Assembly (NCBI GenBank): GCA_947459245.1
Contig: CANHCV010000014.1
Coordinates: 1 to 46,797, forward strand
DNA from: Bacteroidota bacterium
GTDB lineage: Bacteria > Bacteroidota > Bacteroidia > UBA7662 > CANHCV01
Direction: 5' to 3'
Length of the DNA stretch: 46,797 bases
Of this stretch, positions 37,522 through 46,592 are shown piece by piece. Under the pieces are notes generated by a model. The model saw only the letters and a list, made by a program, of their open reading frames with translations. It had not been told where the DNA came from and made no database searches. Both the position numbers and the translations under genes were made by a program. Position 1 is the first letter of the stretch; every line of letters starts with the position of its first letter.

Positions 37522-40356
37522 ATGCGTTTTTTCGTTTTTCTAATCTTTTGTTTGATTTCAATCGCTTCATTTTCTCAGGACAAAGCGACCATCATGGGTC
37601 GAATTACTGAGAAAACCGATGGAAAACCTATTTCTGGAGTAAGCGTCGTTTGTAAGGGAACCACTTATGGAGCATTCACCGACAACAACGGAAAGTTCAT
37701 GCTTTTTGTAAAACCGGGAACTTACAATGTTGAGATTGGAATGATTGGATACGAAAAGCTATTGTACACCAACATCGTATTAAAAGTCGGTGAAAAAAAG
37801 GATCTCCAGGTACAATTGGCTTCATCAGCCATTACGTTAGATCAAAATTTCAGGATTATTGGTGAAAAGCCGTTGGTTGATATTGATCAAACCAAAACCG
37901 AAACCCGCGTTGACAGATCAACCATTGAAGCCGCTCCAACTCGTCAAGTTCAAGGGATATTAAATACCCAAGCTGGGGTGGTTCTGAATCCAGAAGGAAT
38001 TAGCATTCGAGGTGGAAGAACCTATGAAACAGCTTTCTTAATTGATGGAGTAAACGCCTCAGATCCCATGGCTGGAACCGGGTTTGGGATTGATTTAGGT
38101 TCGAACTCCATCGACGAGATTAACGTGACTACCGGTGGCGGTGACGTTTCAGTTGGAGACGGAACGGCAGGAATCGTTAAAACGAAAACCCGTTCCGGTG
38201 GAGATAAATTTGAGGCTTCGGCTGGTTTTCGGAAAGACCAATTGGGGTTCAACCGCAATTGGAATTCGGTTTGGAACAATTCCAGTTACGAGTATTCCAT
38301 GGGAGGTCCGCTAACCAAAAACAAAAAACTCAAGTTCTTCCATACGTTTAAAACAACTTTCGACGATCAATATTTCCGAACACCAGCCAATCAGGTTATT
38401 TCCTCCCTCTACCCTACTTCAACGTTCCTAGCGCCTACCCAAGATAACCGCTGGGCAACCATGTTGAAATTGGATTACAATTTTTCGTCGAAAACCAAAC
38501 TCTCATTCAATTATTTGAAGAGCATCACCATCAACCAAGATGAAAACATGCTTCGAATTTTTGGAAATGATGCTGCTTTCTCTCCCGGTTATCAATATAA
38601 ATTTTCGTTGCAGCCGGATAACGGCAATACCTACACCCACGATACCAATTTGGAGTCGTTCAACCTTACCCATACCCCCAATTCCAAAATTTCGTTCAAT
38701 GTTACCGCTTCAAGGCTTTTTGTAAAACTGCGAGCTGATGCAAATGGTCGCCCATGGCGCCCACAAAACGTTGATACCGAATTGGATCCGAGGGTGATTG
38801 TTGATTTCCCATCCAGTTTATTCAATCCAAATGATTCCGTTGTTTTCGTGATGCCTGGCCCCGGATTATTCAACAACAACGGCATTGCAACTTTGTGGCA
38901 CGACCACTATTTGGAGGAATATGCAACCAAGTTTACCGGAAATTACTACTATGGAAAAACGGGAAATAGGCTCACTTTCGGAACGGAATTCAAGCGCCAA
39001 GAAATGCAGTGGATTGATATTTCCAGTCCGTGGATTGGAGCACCCATTCAATTGCCCAATGGTACATATACCCAAAGTTTTCGTTTAGGAGATTACTCGG
39101 ATGTGTGGAAGGTTTCTCCTTCACGAGGATCGTTCTTCGTTTCCAATAAAACCAAATACAAAGGATTGGTGGCCGAAATTGGTGGCCGAATGGAATATTG
39201 GTTCCCCGGTAAATTTGTAGATGAAGCCGTTGCTGCCACCAATACCCCCATTCGCGATGAGGTAAGGCAACAATATTTGGATCAAACCTTACAGGTATTT
39301 GGACAGCGAATGAAGATGCGTTTCTTACCGAAAATTTCGGCATCTTTTCCCGTTAAGGACAATCAAATGTTGTTTTTCAACTACAATCACAGCATGAATT
39401 TGCCGCACCCGTCTTTCGTTTATGCCGGATTGAATCCTTTGTACCAAGATCGTTCAACGGTTTCGCGCGTTGGTAATCCTAATTTGAATCCAGAATACGA
39501 CATCTCTTACGAATTGGGATTGAGGACTCAGCTGGATAAAAATGATGCATTAGGAGTCTCAGCTTATTGGAAAGACAAATACGATTTCATCACCTCTGCA
39601 TCGGTTCAAATCAAAGACATTACGGGTCGTGAAATAGCGCGAACCATTCGTATCAACTCCGACTATGCCCGCGTTCGGGGATTGGAAATCACCTATACCA
39701 AAAAAGCGGGCAAATGGTTTTACGGACAAGCAAGTGCCAGTTATATGGTAGCTAGCGGTCAAAGTTCTTCTGCCAATGAAGCGTTGAAAGATATTCTGAA
39801 CAACGGAAACAGAGAAAATACCAAAGAACGACCCATGGCTTGGGATTCTCCGTTGGATCTAAAGGCTTTCGGAACATTTACTTTGGATCAGAAAGAAGGG
39901 TTGTTTGGAACAAAGGCCTTGAATAAATTTCAATTTTACGTAGAAGGAATTTACCGAACTGGGCGCCGATACACCCCGTATGTTTTCATCGGAAACGATC
40001 CGATAACCGGTCGACCTTTGTTCGACGTTGATCCAGATCCAGATGCCGTTTATTCTAAAATTGGACAAGCCAATTATTGGGTTGATTGCAATTTAAAACG
40101 ATGGTGGAACATCAAAAAAGGAATGAAAGTAGAATTGGTCTTTCAACTTACCAACGTATTCAATCGATTGAATACCATTATTCCAAATCCAGTAACAGGA
40201 GTAGCTTATCAATTCGGTGACGATGTGCCGTTATCGTGGAGAGATCCGCGATTTGAAGACCCTAGAAGTGCAACTTCGTTCGGAACTCCCCCATTTGATC
40301 CCAGCCGCTACCGACCTCCACGCCACATGATGTTGGGGGTAAACCTTAAATTCTAA
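37522..40356 (+). CDS. TonB-dependent outer-membrane receptor
   Basis: A 944-residue receptor. A signal peptide (MRFFVFLIFCLISIASFSQ) is followed by a carboxypeptidase-regulatory-like beta-sandwich (about 22-105, ATIMGRITEKTDGKPISGVSV). The plug domain (about 125-235) includes SIRGGRTYETAFLIDGVNASDP. A large beta-barrel follows with repeated aromatic-ended strands, and the protein ends in VNLKF, the expected terminal aromatic. It is a TonB/ExbB/D-powered importer in the outer membrane, but the ligand is unknown. No SusD partner follows, so it is not a standard SusC/D glycan locus. The last 11 bases overlap fmt on the other strand. Confidence 0.92.
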   Translation: MRFFVFLIFCLISIASFSQDKATIMGRITEKTDGKPISGVSVVCKGTTYGAFTDNNGKFMLFVKPGTYNVEIGMIGYEKLLYTNIVLKVGEKKDLQVQLASSAITLDQNFRIIGEKPLVDIDQTKTETRVDRSTIEAAPTRQVQGILNTQAGVVLNPEGISIRGGRTYETAFLIDGVNASDPMAGTGFGIDLGSNSIDEINVTTGGGDVSVGDGTAGIVKTKTRSGGDKFEASAGFRKDQLGFNRNWNSVWNNSSYEYSMGGPLTKNKKLKFFHTFKTTFDDQYFRTPANQVISSLYPTSTFLAPTQDNRWATMLKLDYNFSSKTKLSFNYLKSITINQDENMLRIFGNDAAFSPGYQYKFSLQPDNGNTYTHDTNLESFNLTHTPNSKISFNVTASRLFVKLRADANGRPWRPQNVDTELDPRVIVDFPSSLFNPNDSVVFVMPGPGLFNNNGIATLWHDHYLEEYATKFTGNYYYGKTGNRLTFGTEFKRQEMQWIDISSPWIGAPIQLPNGTYTQSFRLGDYSDVWKVSPSRGSFFVSNKTKYKGLVAEIGGRMEYWFPGKFVDEAVAATNTPIRDEVRQQYLDQTLQVFGQRMKMRFLPKISASFPVKDNQMLFFNYNHSMNLPHPSFVYAGLNPLYQDRSTVSRVGNPNLNPEYDISYELGLRTQLDKNDALGVSAYWKDKYDFITSASVQIKDITGREIARTIRINSDYARVRGLEITYTKKAGKWFYGQASASYMVASGQSSSANEALKDILNNGNRENTKERPMAWDSPLDLKAFGTFTLDQKEGLFGTKALNKFQFYVEGIYRTGRRYTPYVFIGNDPITGRPLFDVDPDPDAVYSKIGQANYWVDCNLKRWWNIKKGMKVELVFQLTNVFNRLNTIIPNPVTGVAYQFGDDVPLSWRDPRFEDPRSATSFGTPPFDPSRYRPPRHMMLGVNLKF

Positions 40357-41254
40357 ACGTTCCTGAATTCCCTCTCAAGAATTCTCCTATTTCCATTTTG
40401 CGCTTTCCTTCTACCTGAATTTCAAGAATTTCCAAGGAACCGTCCAAACAGCCGATCAATAATTTCTGATCCGTTTCCTTGATTTCCCCAGGTTGAAGTT
40501 TTACCGAACTTATTCTTGTACCAAACAACTTCACGGTTTTCCCTTGGAATAGAAAATAAGCACCAGGGAAATAGGCCAAACCCCGAATTTTGTTGTAAAC
40601 GATTTCTACCGATTGACTCCAATCGATCAAACAAGTTTCTTTGAATAATTTTGGAGCCAACGAAACCTCATCTTCTCGCTGAGGAAGAAAATTAATTTCT
40701 TGACTTTCAATCATTTTAGCAGCTTCAGCTAAAGCTTCAGCCCCAACAAACATCATTCGATCGTGAACTTCTGAAGTGGTTTCGGAACGTCCAATTGGAA
40801 TGGTTTTTCGAAGAATGATATCTCCTGTATCGATCTCGTGTTTGAGCTTAAAGACGGTCACTCCCGTTTCTAAATCGCCATTCATTACAGCCCAATGAAT
40901 GGGAGCTGCGCCGCGGTATTTTGGCAACAGAGATCCATGAAGATTATAGGTTCCTAACGGTGGCATGTTCCAAACCACTTCGGGGAGCATTCGAAAAGCT
41001 ACTACAAATTGAAGATCGGCTTTGAATTCTGAAAGTTCTTGAAGAAACTGTGGATCCTTAAGTTTTTCAGGTTGAAGAACTGGAATTCCATGCTTTTCAG
41101 CACACAACTTAACCGGAGATGGGGTTAATTTAAGTCCCCTACCCGATGGTTTATCAGGGGCTGTAACCACTGCTACCACATTGAATTGATGCGCAATGAG
41201 TGCCTCCAATGAGGCAACAGCAAATTCTGGAGTTCCTAGAAATACAATTCTCAT
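40346..41254 (-). CDS. fmt: Methionyl-tRNA formyltransferase
   Basis: A 302-residue enzyme formylating initiator Met-tRNA from 10-formyl-tetrahydrofolate. MRIVFLGTPEFAV is the N-terminal Rossmann strand. YNLHGSLLPKYRGAAPI carries catalytic Asn104 and His106, and HEIDTGDI carries Asp142. The C-terminal OB-like tRNA-binding domain is present but a little short compared with E. coli (315). The start has a perfect -7 box 4 bases upstream, inside the end of the upstream phosphoesterase region. Convergent overlap of 11 bases occurs with the TonB-dependent receptor gene. Confidence 0.96.
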   Translation of the reverse strand: MRIVFLGTPEFAVASLEALIAHQFNVVAVVTAPDKPSGRGLKLTPSPVKLCAEKHGIPVLQPEKLKDPQFLQELSEFKADLQFVVAFRMLPEVVWNMPPLGTYNLHGSLLPKYRGAAPIHWAVMNGDLETGVTVFKLKHEIDTGDIILRKTIPIGRSETTSEVHDRMMFVGAEALAEAAKMIESQEINFLPQREDEVSLAPKLFKETCLIDWSQSVEIVYNKIRGLAYFPGAYFLFQGKTVKLFGTRISSVKLQPGEIKETDQKLLIGCLDGSLEILEIQVEGKRKMEIGEFLRGNSGTFRI

Positions 41255-41258
41255 GCTG

Positions 41259-41266
41259 CAAAGTTA
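41259..41266 (-). promoter_or_regulatory. Candidate -7 box of fmt
   Basis: TAACTTTG on the minus strand is followed by CAGC and the fmt ATG (41252-41254), in the 34-base gap after the phosphoesterase gene. The transcript would start at or next to the ATG. No TTG at -33 is visible. Confidence 0.45.
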
Positions 41267-41288
41267 GGCAAAGGTGGAATGCCGGGTT

Positions 41289-41813
41289 TTATTTTCCTTC
41301 AGAGATTTCCATTTTTCCACGTTCTCCGAGTTCAATCGCCTGAAGATTTGATATTTTTCCAGAATCAATCGTAAACCGGAGTAACGTTAATACCTTATGA
41401 AATCCGTGAACACCCGCTGCACCAGGATTCATGTGCAAAAGACCGGGACGAGCGGGATCAGGCATTACTTTCAAAATATGGGAATGACCGCAAATGAACA
41501 ACGTTGGCTTTTCACGATCGATGAATTGACGAGCATGGGGAGAATATCTGCCGGGATAACCGCCGATGTGGGTAATCAAAACTTTGACACCTTCCACGGT
41601 AAAAATCAAATGCTCTTCGGTTTCTTGTCGTATTTCTTGACCATCGATGTTTCCATAAACTGCTCTTGTTGGTCGAAAATTTCTCAATGATTCCAAAACC
41701 TCGATACTCCCAATGTCTCCAGCATGCCAAATTTCGTCGCACTCTTCAAAGTACTTGAAAACCGAATTCGGAAAATGACCGTGAGTATCAGAAATCAGTC
41801 CAATTCGAATCAT
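41289..41813 (-). CDS. YfcE/MJ0936-type metallophosphoesterase
   Basis: A 174-residue calcineurin-fold phosphodiesterase with ISDTHGH (Asp9, His11), HAGDIGS, YGNIDGQE, THIGGYPGR and GHSHILK in the usual order of five metal-binding blocks. Relatives hydrolyse phosphodiester model substrates, and the physiological substrate is unclear. It is cytosolic, without a signal peptide. Its ATG overlaps the stop of the TrmH-type gene upstream (ATGA, 41810-41813). The length is slightly above that of the 165-residue archaeal homologue. Confidence 0.88.
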   Translation of the reverse strand: MIRIGLISDTHGHFPNSVFKYFEECDEIWHAGDIGSIEVLESLRNFRPTRAVYGNIDGQEIRQETEEHLIFTVEGVKVLITHIGGYPGRYSPHARQFIDREKPTLFICGHSHILKVMPDPARPGLLHMNPGAAGVHGFHKVLTLLRFTIDSGKISNLQAIELGERGKMEISEGK

Positions 41814-42610
41814 CGTCTTTGCCGAAGAGCTTCGTACAACAAAACTGCAGTACAGGTACTTACATTCAAGGAGTCAGCAATTCCGCGCATCGGTACAAAA
41901 ATTTTCTGGGTATTGTTTTTTACCCAAAAATCGGAAATACCGAAAGCTTCTCCTCCCATCACAAAGGCGGTACCTAATCGATAATTGGGAACAAAGGCAT
42001 CCACAGCATCTTCGAAAAACGTTGAGAAAATCTGAATGTTTCTTTCGGTAAGAAATTGAAAAACTTCTTCCTCTGTTCCGCATGCAATTTGTTGCGAAAA
42101 GAAACAGCCCAGGCTTGAACGAATGAGATTGGGATTAAATAAATCAGTTTGAGGACGAGTAATGAGAATGGCATCCGCACCTGCAGCATCGCAAGATCTG
42201 AGGATAGCTCCTAAATTTCCAGGTTTCTCCAAACCATCCAAAACAATAACCAATGGATTTTCTGGCAATGAAATGTCGTGAATATTTTTTTGTTCAATTT
42301 GAAAAGCTGCAACTGCATTCACCACTTCATCGCGGTAGGCCAATTGCTTAAACAAAGGTTGAGATAACGAATAACATTGGGCTGAAGTTAATTTTGAAAT
42401 GATTCCAATGGCTTCATCCCCCTTTTCGGTGTCGGCAACGGTCCAATGATCGATATGATAACCGGAAGCCAGCGCCCGTTCAATTTCTCGAATCCCTTCA
42501 ACAAGAAACAATCCGGTTCTTTTTCTCCCTTTAGAATCCATTAAACTCAAAAGAGTCTTAAATTTTGGGTTGTCTTTGGAGGATATTTTTAATGGAAGTA
42601 CTTCCGACAT
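41810..42610 (-). CDS. TrmH-family (SpoU) RNA 2'-O-methyltransferase
   Basis: A 266-residue SPOUT methyltransferase. The N-terminal region, SSKDNPKFKTLLSL, is a substrate-binding SpoU_sub-like domain with the GLFLVEG start. The trefoil-knot catalytic domain follows with LEKPGNLGAILRSCDAAGA (motif 1), VMGGEAFGIS (motif 2) and PMRGIADSLNVSTCTAVLLYE (motif 3). It should methylate the ribose of rRNA or tRNA, but the target is unknown. The frame is open to a TTG upstream, but the ATG at 42608-42610 is the best start. That ATG shares CATG with a possible start of the divergent methyltransferase gene. Confidence 0.9.
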   Translation of the reverse strand: MSEVLPLKISSKDNPKFKTLLSLMDSKGRKRTGLFLVEGIREIERALASGYHIDHWTVADTEKGDEAIGIISKLTSAQCYSLSQPLFKQLAYRDEVVNAVAAFQIEQKNIHDISLPENPLVIVLDGLEKPGNLGAILRSCDAAGADAILITRPQTDLFNPNLIRSSLGCFFSQQIACGTEEEVFQFLTERNIQIFSTFFEDAVDAFVPNYRLGTAFVMGGEAFGISDFWVKNNTQKIFVPMRGIADSLNVSTCTAVLLYEALRQRR

Positions 42611-42622
42611 GGAAAAAGGCTT

Positions 42623-42638
42623 TTCTTTGCACAAAGAA
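42623..42638. repeat. 16-bp inverted repeat between divergent methyltransferase genes
   Basis: TTCTTTG-CA-CAAAGAA is a perfect inverted repeat lying centrally in the short gap between the TrmH start (42610) and the downstream start at 42654. Each arm resembles a -7 TTTG box reading outward (TTTCTTTG on plus, GTTCTTTG on minus), so it may form a symmetrical pair of overlapping promoters or an operator. Each arm has a mismatch at the TA of the consensus. Confidence 0.45.
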
Positions 42639-42653
42639 CGGAAAGATTTTTTG

Positions 42654-43538
42654 ATGATTCAGGCAATTTCTACTCCACCTTGGCCCGATTACGAGATCAT
42701 CGACTCGGGAGAAGGAGAAAAATTGGAGCGATTTGGTGCGTATGTAACCGCTCGTCCCGAACCCCAAGCTGTTTGGAAAAAATCGCTATCGGATGAAATT
42801 TGGAGAAAAAAAGCCGACGCCTATTTCGAGAAAGGAAACGGACAATCTACCGAAGAACGGGGAACTTGGCATTTGAAAAAAGGGGTTCCTGATGTATGGG
42901 AAATGAATTTCCCAGGCGAACAATTTAGGATAAAATTTAAAATTGCTCTTACTTCTTTCAAACACGTTGGAATTTTTCCGGAGCAGGCCGACAATTGGAA
43001 TTGGTTATTCGATCAAGTGAAGCGTTTAGGAAGGGATTCCAAAGTCTTGAATTTATTTGCTTACACCGGTCTCGCTTCTTTAGCGGCAAAAGCTGCAAAG
43101 GCAGATGTTACCCATGTTGATTCGGTAAAACAAGTGATTTCTTGGTCGAGAACCAACATGGAAATGAGTTCTTTGGACAACATTCGTTGGGTGGTGGAAG
43201 ACGCTTTCAAATTCACTAAAAATGAATGGAAACGTGGGAAAAAGTACAAAGGGGTCATTCTTGATCCCCCAGCTTACGGACGAGGACCTGATGGTGAAAA
43301 ATGGTTGTTAACCCAACAAATTGATGAGCTATTGCAACTCACATCCGAAATTTTGGATCAAGAAAGTGGTTTCCTCCTTTTAAATTTATATTCCATGGGA
43401 TTTTCTCCATTGATCAGCGAAACATTGGTTCGGGTTCATTTTCCTTTCGTTAAAGATTTTGAAATAGGAGAATTATTTGTTGAAGATCAATTTCAGAAAA
43501 AATTACCTTTGGGAACATTTTGTAGAGCATCATGGTGA
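42654..43538 (+). CDS. Class I SAM-dependent methyltransferase (RlmI/RlmK-like)
   Basis: A 294-residue methyltransferase. The N-terminal DYEIIDSGEGEKLERFG and RPEPQAVW resemble the PUA-like start of Bacteroidota proteins related to RlmI/YccW. The SAM-binding domain has LNLFAYTGLASLAAAKAAK-like motif I, VTHVDSVKQVISW motif II and ILDPPAYGRGP as the DPPxYG catalytic motif (motif IV). It probably methylates C5 of a cytosine or a guanine N2 in rRNA. An ATG at 42609 would add 15 residues. I prefer 42654 because it starts next to the conserved domain. The end overlaps the GH3 gene by 7 bases. Confidence 0.86.
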   Translation: MIQAISTPPWPDYEIIDSGEGEKLERFGAYVTARPEPQAVWKKSLSDEIWRKKADAYFEKGNGQSTEERGTWHLKKGVPDVWEMNFPGEQFRIKFKIALTSFKHVGIFPEQADNWNWLFDQVKRLGRDSKVLNLFAYTGLASLAAKAAKADVTHVDSVKQVISWSRTNMEMSSLDNIRWVVEDAFKFTKNEWKRGKKYKGVILDPPAYGRGPDGEKWLLTQQIDELLQLTSEILDQESGFLLLNLYSMGFSPLISETLVRVHFPFVKDFEIGELFVEDQFQKKLPLGTFCRASW

Positions 43539-45034
43539 GTTTAAAAGAATGGATTGCGAAACAGTGGGCAAAAAGGGTTCATCAGAACACCCTTCAATGG
43601 TCTTCAAAAGCTGAAGAAATTCAGAAAAACACCCTAACTTTTTTAGTTTCAAAAGCAGCTTTTACCCAATTCGGAAAAGATCATCATTTTAGTTCAATCC
43701 GAAATTACGAGGACTTCAAAAAAAATGTTCCTATTCGCGATTACGAGGGCTTAAAACCCTACATCGAAAAAATTAAATCTGGAGAGCAAGATGTATTGTG
43801 GCCCGGCAAGCCCTTATATTTCGCAAAAACCAGTGGAACAACTTCAGGTGCAAAGTATATTCCCATCAGCAAAGACTCCATTTCAAATCACATCGGAAGT
43901 GCTAAAAATGCCATCCTACAATACATTTACAACTCTCAAGATGCCTCTTTTCTGAAAGGAAAATTAATTTTTTTAAGCGGTAGTCCCGTTCTTGAAAAAA
44001 TTGCTGGAATTCATACCGGCCGACTCAGTGGAATTAGCAATCATCACGTTCCGGGATACCTCCGAACCAACCAGCTTCCATCCTATTCGACCAATTGCAT
44101 GGAAGATTGGGAAGCTAAGGTTCATAAAATTGCCGATGAAACCTTGAACGAAAACATGACTCTCATCAGCGGAATTCCGCCCTGGGTTCAAATGTATTTC
44201 GATGTTTTAAGCGAAAGAACCGGTAAAAAAATTAACGAACTTTTCCCCCATTTCAACCTTTTCATTTACGGAGGAGTAAATTTTGAGCCGTATCGAAAAA
44301 AATTGGAAGATTCCATTGGCAAAAAGGTGAATTCCATCGAGTTGTTTCCAGCTTCAGAAGGGTTCTTTGCTTACCAAGATCAACTTGAAAACCAAGGGTT
44401 ACTGCTTCTATGCAATGAAAACATCTTCTACGAGTTCATTCCGTTGGAAGAAATTGGAAAAGAAAATCCACAACGATTCATGCTTGAAGAGGTTGAATTG
44501 GATAAAAACTATGCCTTGATCATCAATTCCAATGCAGGTTTATGGGGTTACAACATCGGCGACACCGTAAAATTTGTTTCCAAAAATCCGTACCGCATCA
44601 AGGTTACGGGACGGGTGAAACATTACATCAGTGCTTTTGGTGAGCACGTTATTGGAGAGGAAGTTGAATACGCCATGCATGAGGGATTAAAAAACATGAA
44701 TTCCCAGCTCATCGAATTCCATGTTGCTCCGCAAGTTAACCCAGAAGCTGGGCTCCCATATCATGAATGGTTTGTTGAACTCAATACCATGGATTCCATC
44801 AATATCAATGACTTATCTAAAAAGATTGATGAGGCGCTTCAAACTAAAAACATTTACTACAAAGATTTACGAGTTGGCGGAATATTGCAGGAAGCAAAGA
44901 TTCGGGTGTTAAAGCCACAATCCTTTATTCAATACATGCAAAGTGAGGGGAAATTGGGAGGTCAAAATAAGGTTCCACGGTTGTCCAATGATCGAAAGAT
45001 CGCAGACTGGATGCATCAAAATCAAACATTTTGA
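43532..45034 (+). CDS. GH3-family acyl-adenylate ligase
   Basis: A 500-residue protein of the GH3 family, known in plants for conjugating amino acids to jasmonate or auxin through an acyl-adenylate. The ATP-binding loop TSGTTSG is at 100-106 (FAKTSGTTSGAKYIPI). YGGVNFEPY and ELFPASEGFFAYQ are the second nucleotide motif region, followed by WGYNIGDTVKF and VTGRVKHYISAFGEHV. The bacterial function is largely unknown and the substrate cannot be inferred here. No signal peptide is present, so it is cytosolic. It overlaps the SAM methyltransferase by 7 bases. The outer-membrane gene begins at a TTG inside its TGA stop. Confidence 0.9.
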   Translation: MVSLKEWIAKQWAKRVHQNTLQWSSKAEEIQKNTLTFLVSKAAFTQFGKDHHFSSIRNYEDFKKNVPIRDYEGLKPYIEKIKSGEQDVLWPGKPLYFAKTSGTTSGAKYIPISKDSISNHIGSAKNAILQYIYNSQDASFLKGKLIFLSGSPVLEKIAGIHTGRLSGISNHHVPGYLRTNQLPSYSTNCMEDWEAKVHKIADETLNENMTLISGIPPWVQMYFDVLSERTGKKINELFPHFNLFIYGGVNFEPYRKKLEDSIGKKVNSIELFPASEGFFAYQDQLENQGLLLLCNENIFYEFIPLEEIGKENPQRFMLEEVELDKNYALIINSNAGLWGYNIGDTVKFVSKNPYRIKVTGRVKHYISAFGEHVIGEEVEYAMHEGLKNMNSQLIEFHVAPQVNPEAGLPYHEWFVELNTMDSININDLSKKIDEALQTKNIYYKDLRVGGILQEAKIRVLKPQSFIQYMQSEGKLGGQNKVPRLSNDRKIADWMHQNQTF

Positions 45035-46104
45035 GACGACTTCTACCTATTTTGTTTTCATTTTTCACCCTAACTGTTTGGGCACAAGCCCCCAAATACT
45101 CGAACGATTTTTTAACGCTTGGGGTACATTCGCGGGGTTTAGCAATGGGAGGAGCCATGGTAGCCCAAACCAACGATGTAAGCAGTGGATTTTGGAATCC
45201 GGCAGGTTTGGCAAGAATGGAAAACTACCGCCAAATTTCACTGATGCATGCAGAATATTTCTCTGGCATTGCCAATTACGACTATCTGGGATTTGGATTT
45301 AAGGTGAACGAACAATCGGGAGCAAGCATTAACCTCATTCGGTTGGGCATTGATAATATTCCCAACACGCTTGCGTTGATTGAACCTTCTGGAAACGTGA
45401 ATTACAACAACATTACGTCCTTTTCCGCAACCGATTTTGCACTTCTCGTTGGCTATGGCGCAAAGAGTTATCGGGGCGATTGGAGTTTTGGCGGTAATGC
45501 AAAAATTATTCGAAGGAGGGTTGGGAATTTCGGGGGAGCATGGGGTTTTGGCGCTGACGTTGGTGCTCAGTACCAAGACAAAGATGGAAGAAAATTCGGC
45601 ATAACCATGAAGGACGTTGGTTCAACGGTTAATTTTTGGAGGTATAAAAATCAGGATTCGCTTGCCTTTATTTTCACCACAACGGGGAATGCCATTCCTA
45701 AATCGAGCACTGAAATTACGCTACCACGATTGATTATTGGTGGCGGTTATCGTTGGGAAGCCAACGATTACCTTGGGGTTACGGGTGAACTGGATTTGGT
45801 GGTTACATCCGATGGAAAAAGGAACACGTTGATTTCTGGGAGTCGTTTTGGGGTGGATCCGATGGCCGGCCTGGAGGTTGATTACCAAAGTACCGTTTTC
45901 TTGAGGGCCGGAATCAATCAATTCCAAAGAAACGCCTTACTGAATGTGTCTGCCTTGGCGCCATCAACCACTTTTTCTCCCAATGTAGGCGTTGGAATCA
46001 AGACTCGAATTTTTCAACTGGATTATGCCTTAACCAATGCTGGGAATCAAAATTCGTTCTTTAGTCACATTATTTCCTTAAGTGTGGGATTAGACCCCGA
46101 ATAA
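45031..46104 (+). CDS. PorV/PorQ-family outer-membrane protein
   Basis: A 357-residue barrel with signal peptide (MRRLLPILFSFFTLTVWAQ, first codon TTG). The N-terminus ALG-like segment LGVHSRGLAMGGAMVAQTNDVSSGFWNPAGLA is split here into LGVHSRGLAMGGAMVA and NDVSSGFWNPAGLA. This is the FadL/PorV-type plug motif in which asparagine-rich NPAGLA is diagnostic. PorV is the T9SS shuttle protein that releases cargo to the sugar-ligation machinery, and PorQ-like paralogues exist. I cannot tell which this is. The TTG start overlaps the GH3 stop (TTGA), and no ATG gives a signal peptide. Its presence fits the CHU_C-tagged protein at 23290-26919. Confidence 0.82.
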   Translation: MRRLLPILFSFFTLTVWAQAPKYSNDFLTLGVHSRGLAMGGAMVAQTNDVSSGFWNPAGLARMENYRQISLMHAEYFSGIANYDYLGFGFKVNEQSGASINLIRLGIDNIPNTLALIEPSGNVNYNNITSFSATDFALLVGYGAKSYRGDWSFGGNAKIIRRRVGNFGGAWGFGADVGAQYQDKDGRKFGITMKDVGSTVNFWRYKNQDSLAFIFTTTGNAIPKSSTEITLPRLIIGGGYRWEANDYLGVTGELDLVVTSDGKRNTLISGSRFGVDPMAGLEVDYQSTVFLRAGINQFQRNALLNVSALAPSTTFSPNVGVGIKTRIFQLDYALTNAGNQNSFFSHIISLSVGLDPE

Positions 46105-46154
46105 TTTCAATTTTAGCAATTCTCTTTTTACATTCGCATACTAAACTAATTTCT

Positions 46155-46592
46155 ATGGAAATGCTCAAACATGCACATTCCGGACTCCGTTGGGTGGTTC
46201 TTGGATTGTTGATTTACGCCATTTTTAATGCGCTTTCGAAAAAAGGAAAAGGTACTTTTTCGGCACAAGATGCAAAAGTTAATTCATTCACAACGATGTT
46301 TTGCCACATTCAATTGCTGTTGGGATTTGCTTTGTATTTCACTTCTCCAAAAGTGGTTTTTTCTGAAGCTTGGATGAAAAATGCATCTCAACGTTTTTAT
46401 GGCATGGAGCATTTATTGTTGATGCTTTTGGCCATTGTGTTGATTACCATTGGATCTTCGAAAGCCAAAAGAGCCTCAACCGATGAAAAGAAATTCAAAA
46501 CGACCTATTTGTTTTTCACTTTAGGTTTGGTTTTGATTTTAGCAGGAATTCCTTGGCCCTTCCGCGAAGCATTGGGAGGAGGATGGTTCTAA
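46155..46592 (+). CDS. Small multi-pass membrane protein (cytochrome b-like of Bacteroidota)
   Basis: A 145-residue protein with four predicted membrane helices (WVVLGLLIYAIFNAL, TMFCHIQLLLGFALYF, HLLLMLLAIVLITIG, LFFTLGLVLILAGIPW). Histidines are present near the first (HAHSGLRW), second (FCHIQ) and third (MEHLLLML) helices. Proteins of this kind are often annotated as cytochrome B in Bacteroidota, and the His pattern could bind heme, but this is not proven. The 50-base gap upstream contains only a weak -7-like TACATTCG without a -33. Its TAA overlaps the ATG of the next exported ORF (TAATG). Confidence 0.7.
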   Translation: MEMLKHAHSGLRWVVLGLLIYAIFNALSKKGKGTFSAQDAKVNSFTTMFCHIQLLLGFALYFTSPKVVFSEAWMKNASQRFYGMEHLLLMLLAIVLITIGSSKAKRASTDEKKFKTTYLFFTLGLVLILAGIPWPFREALGGGWF

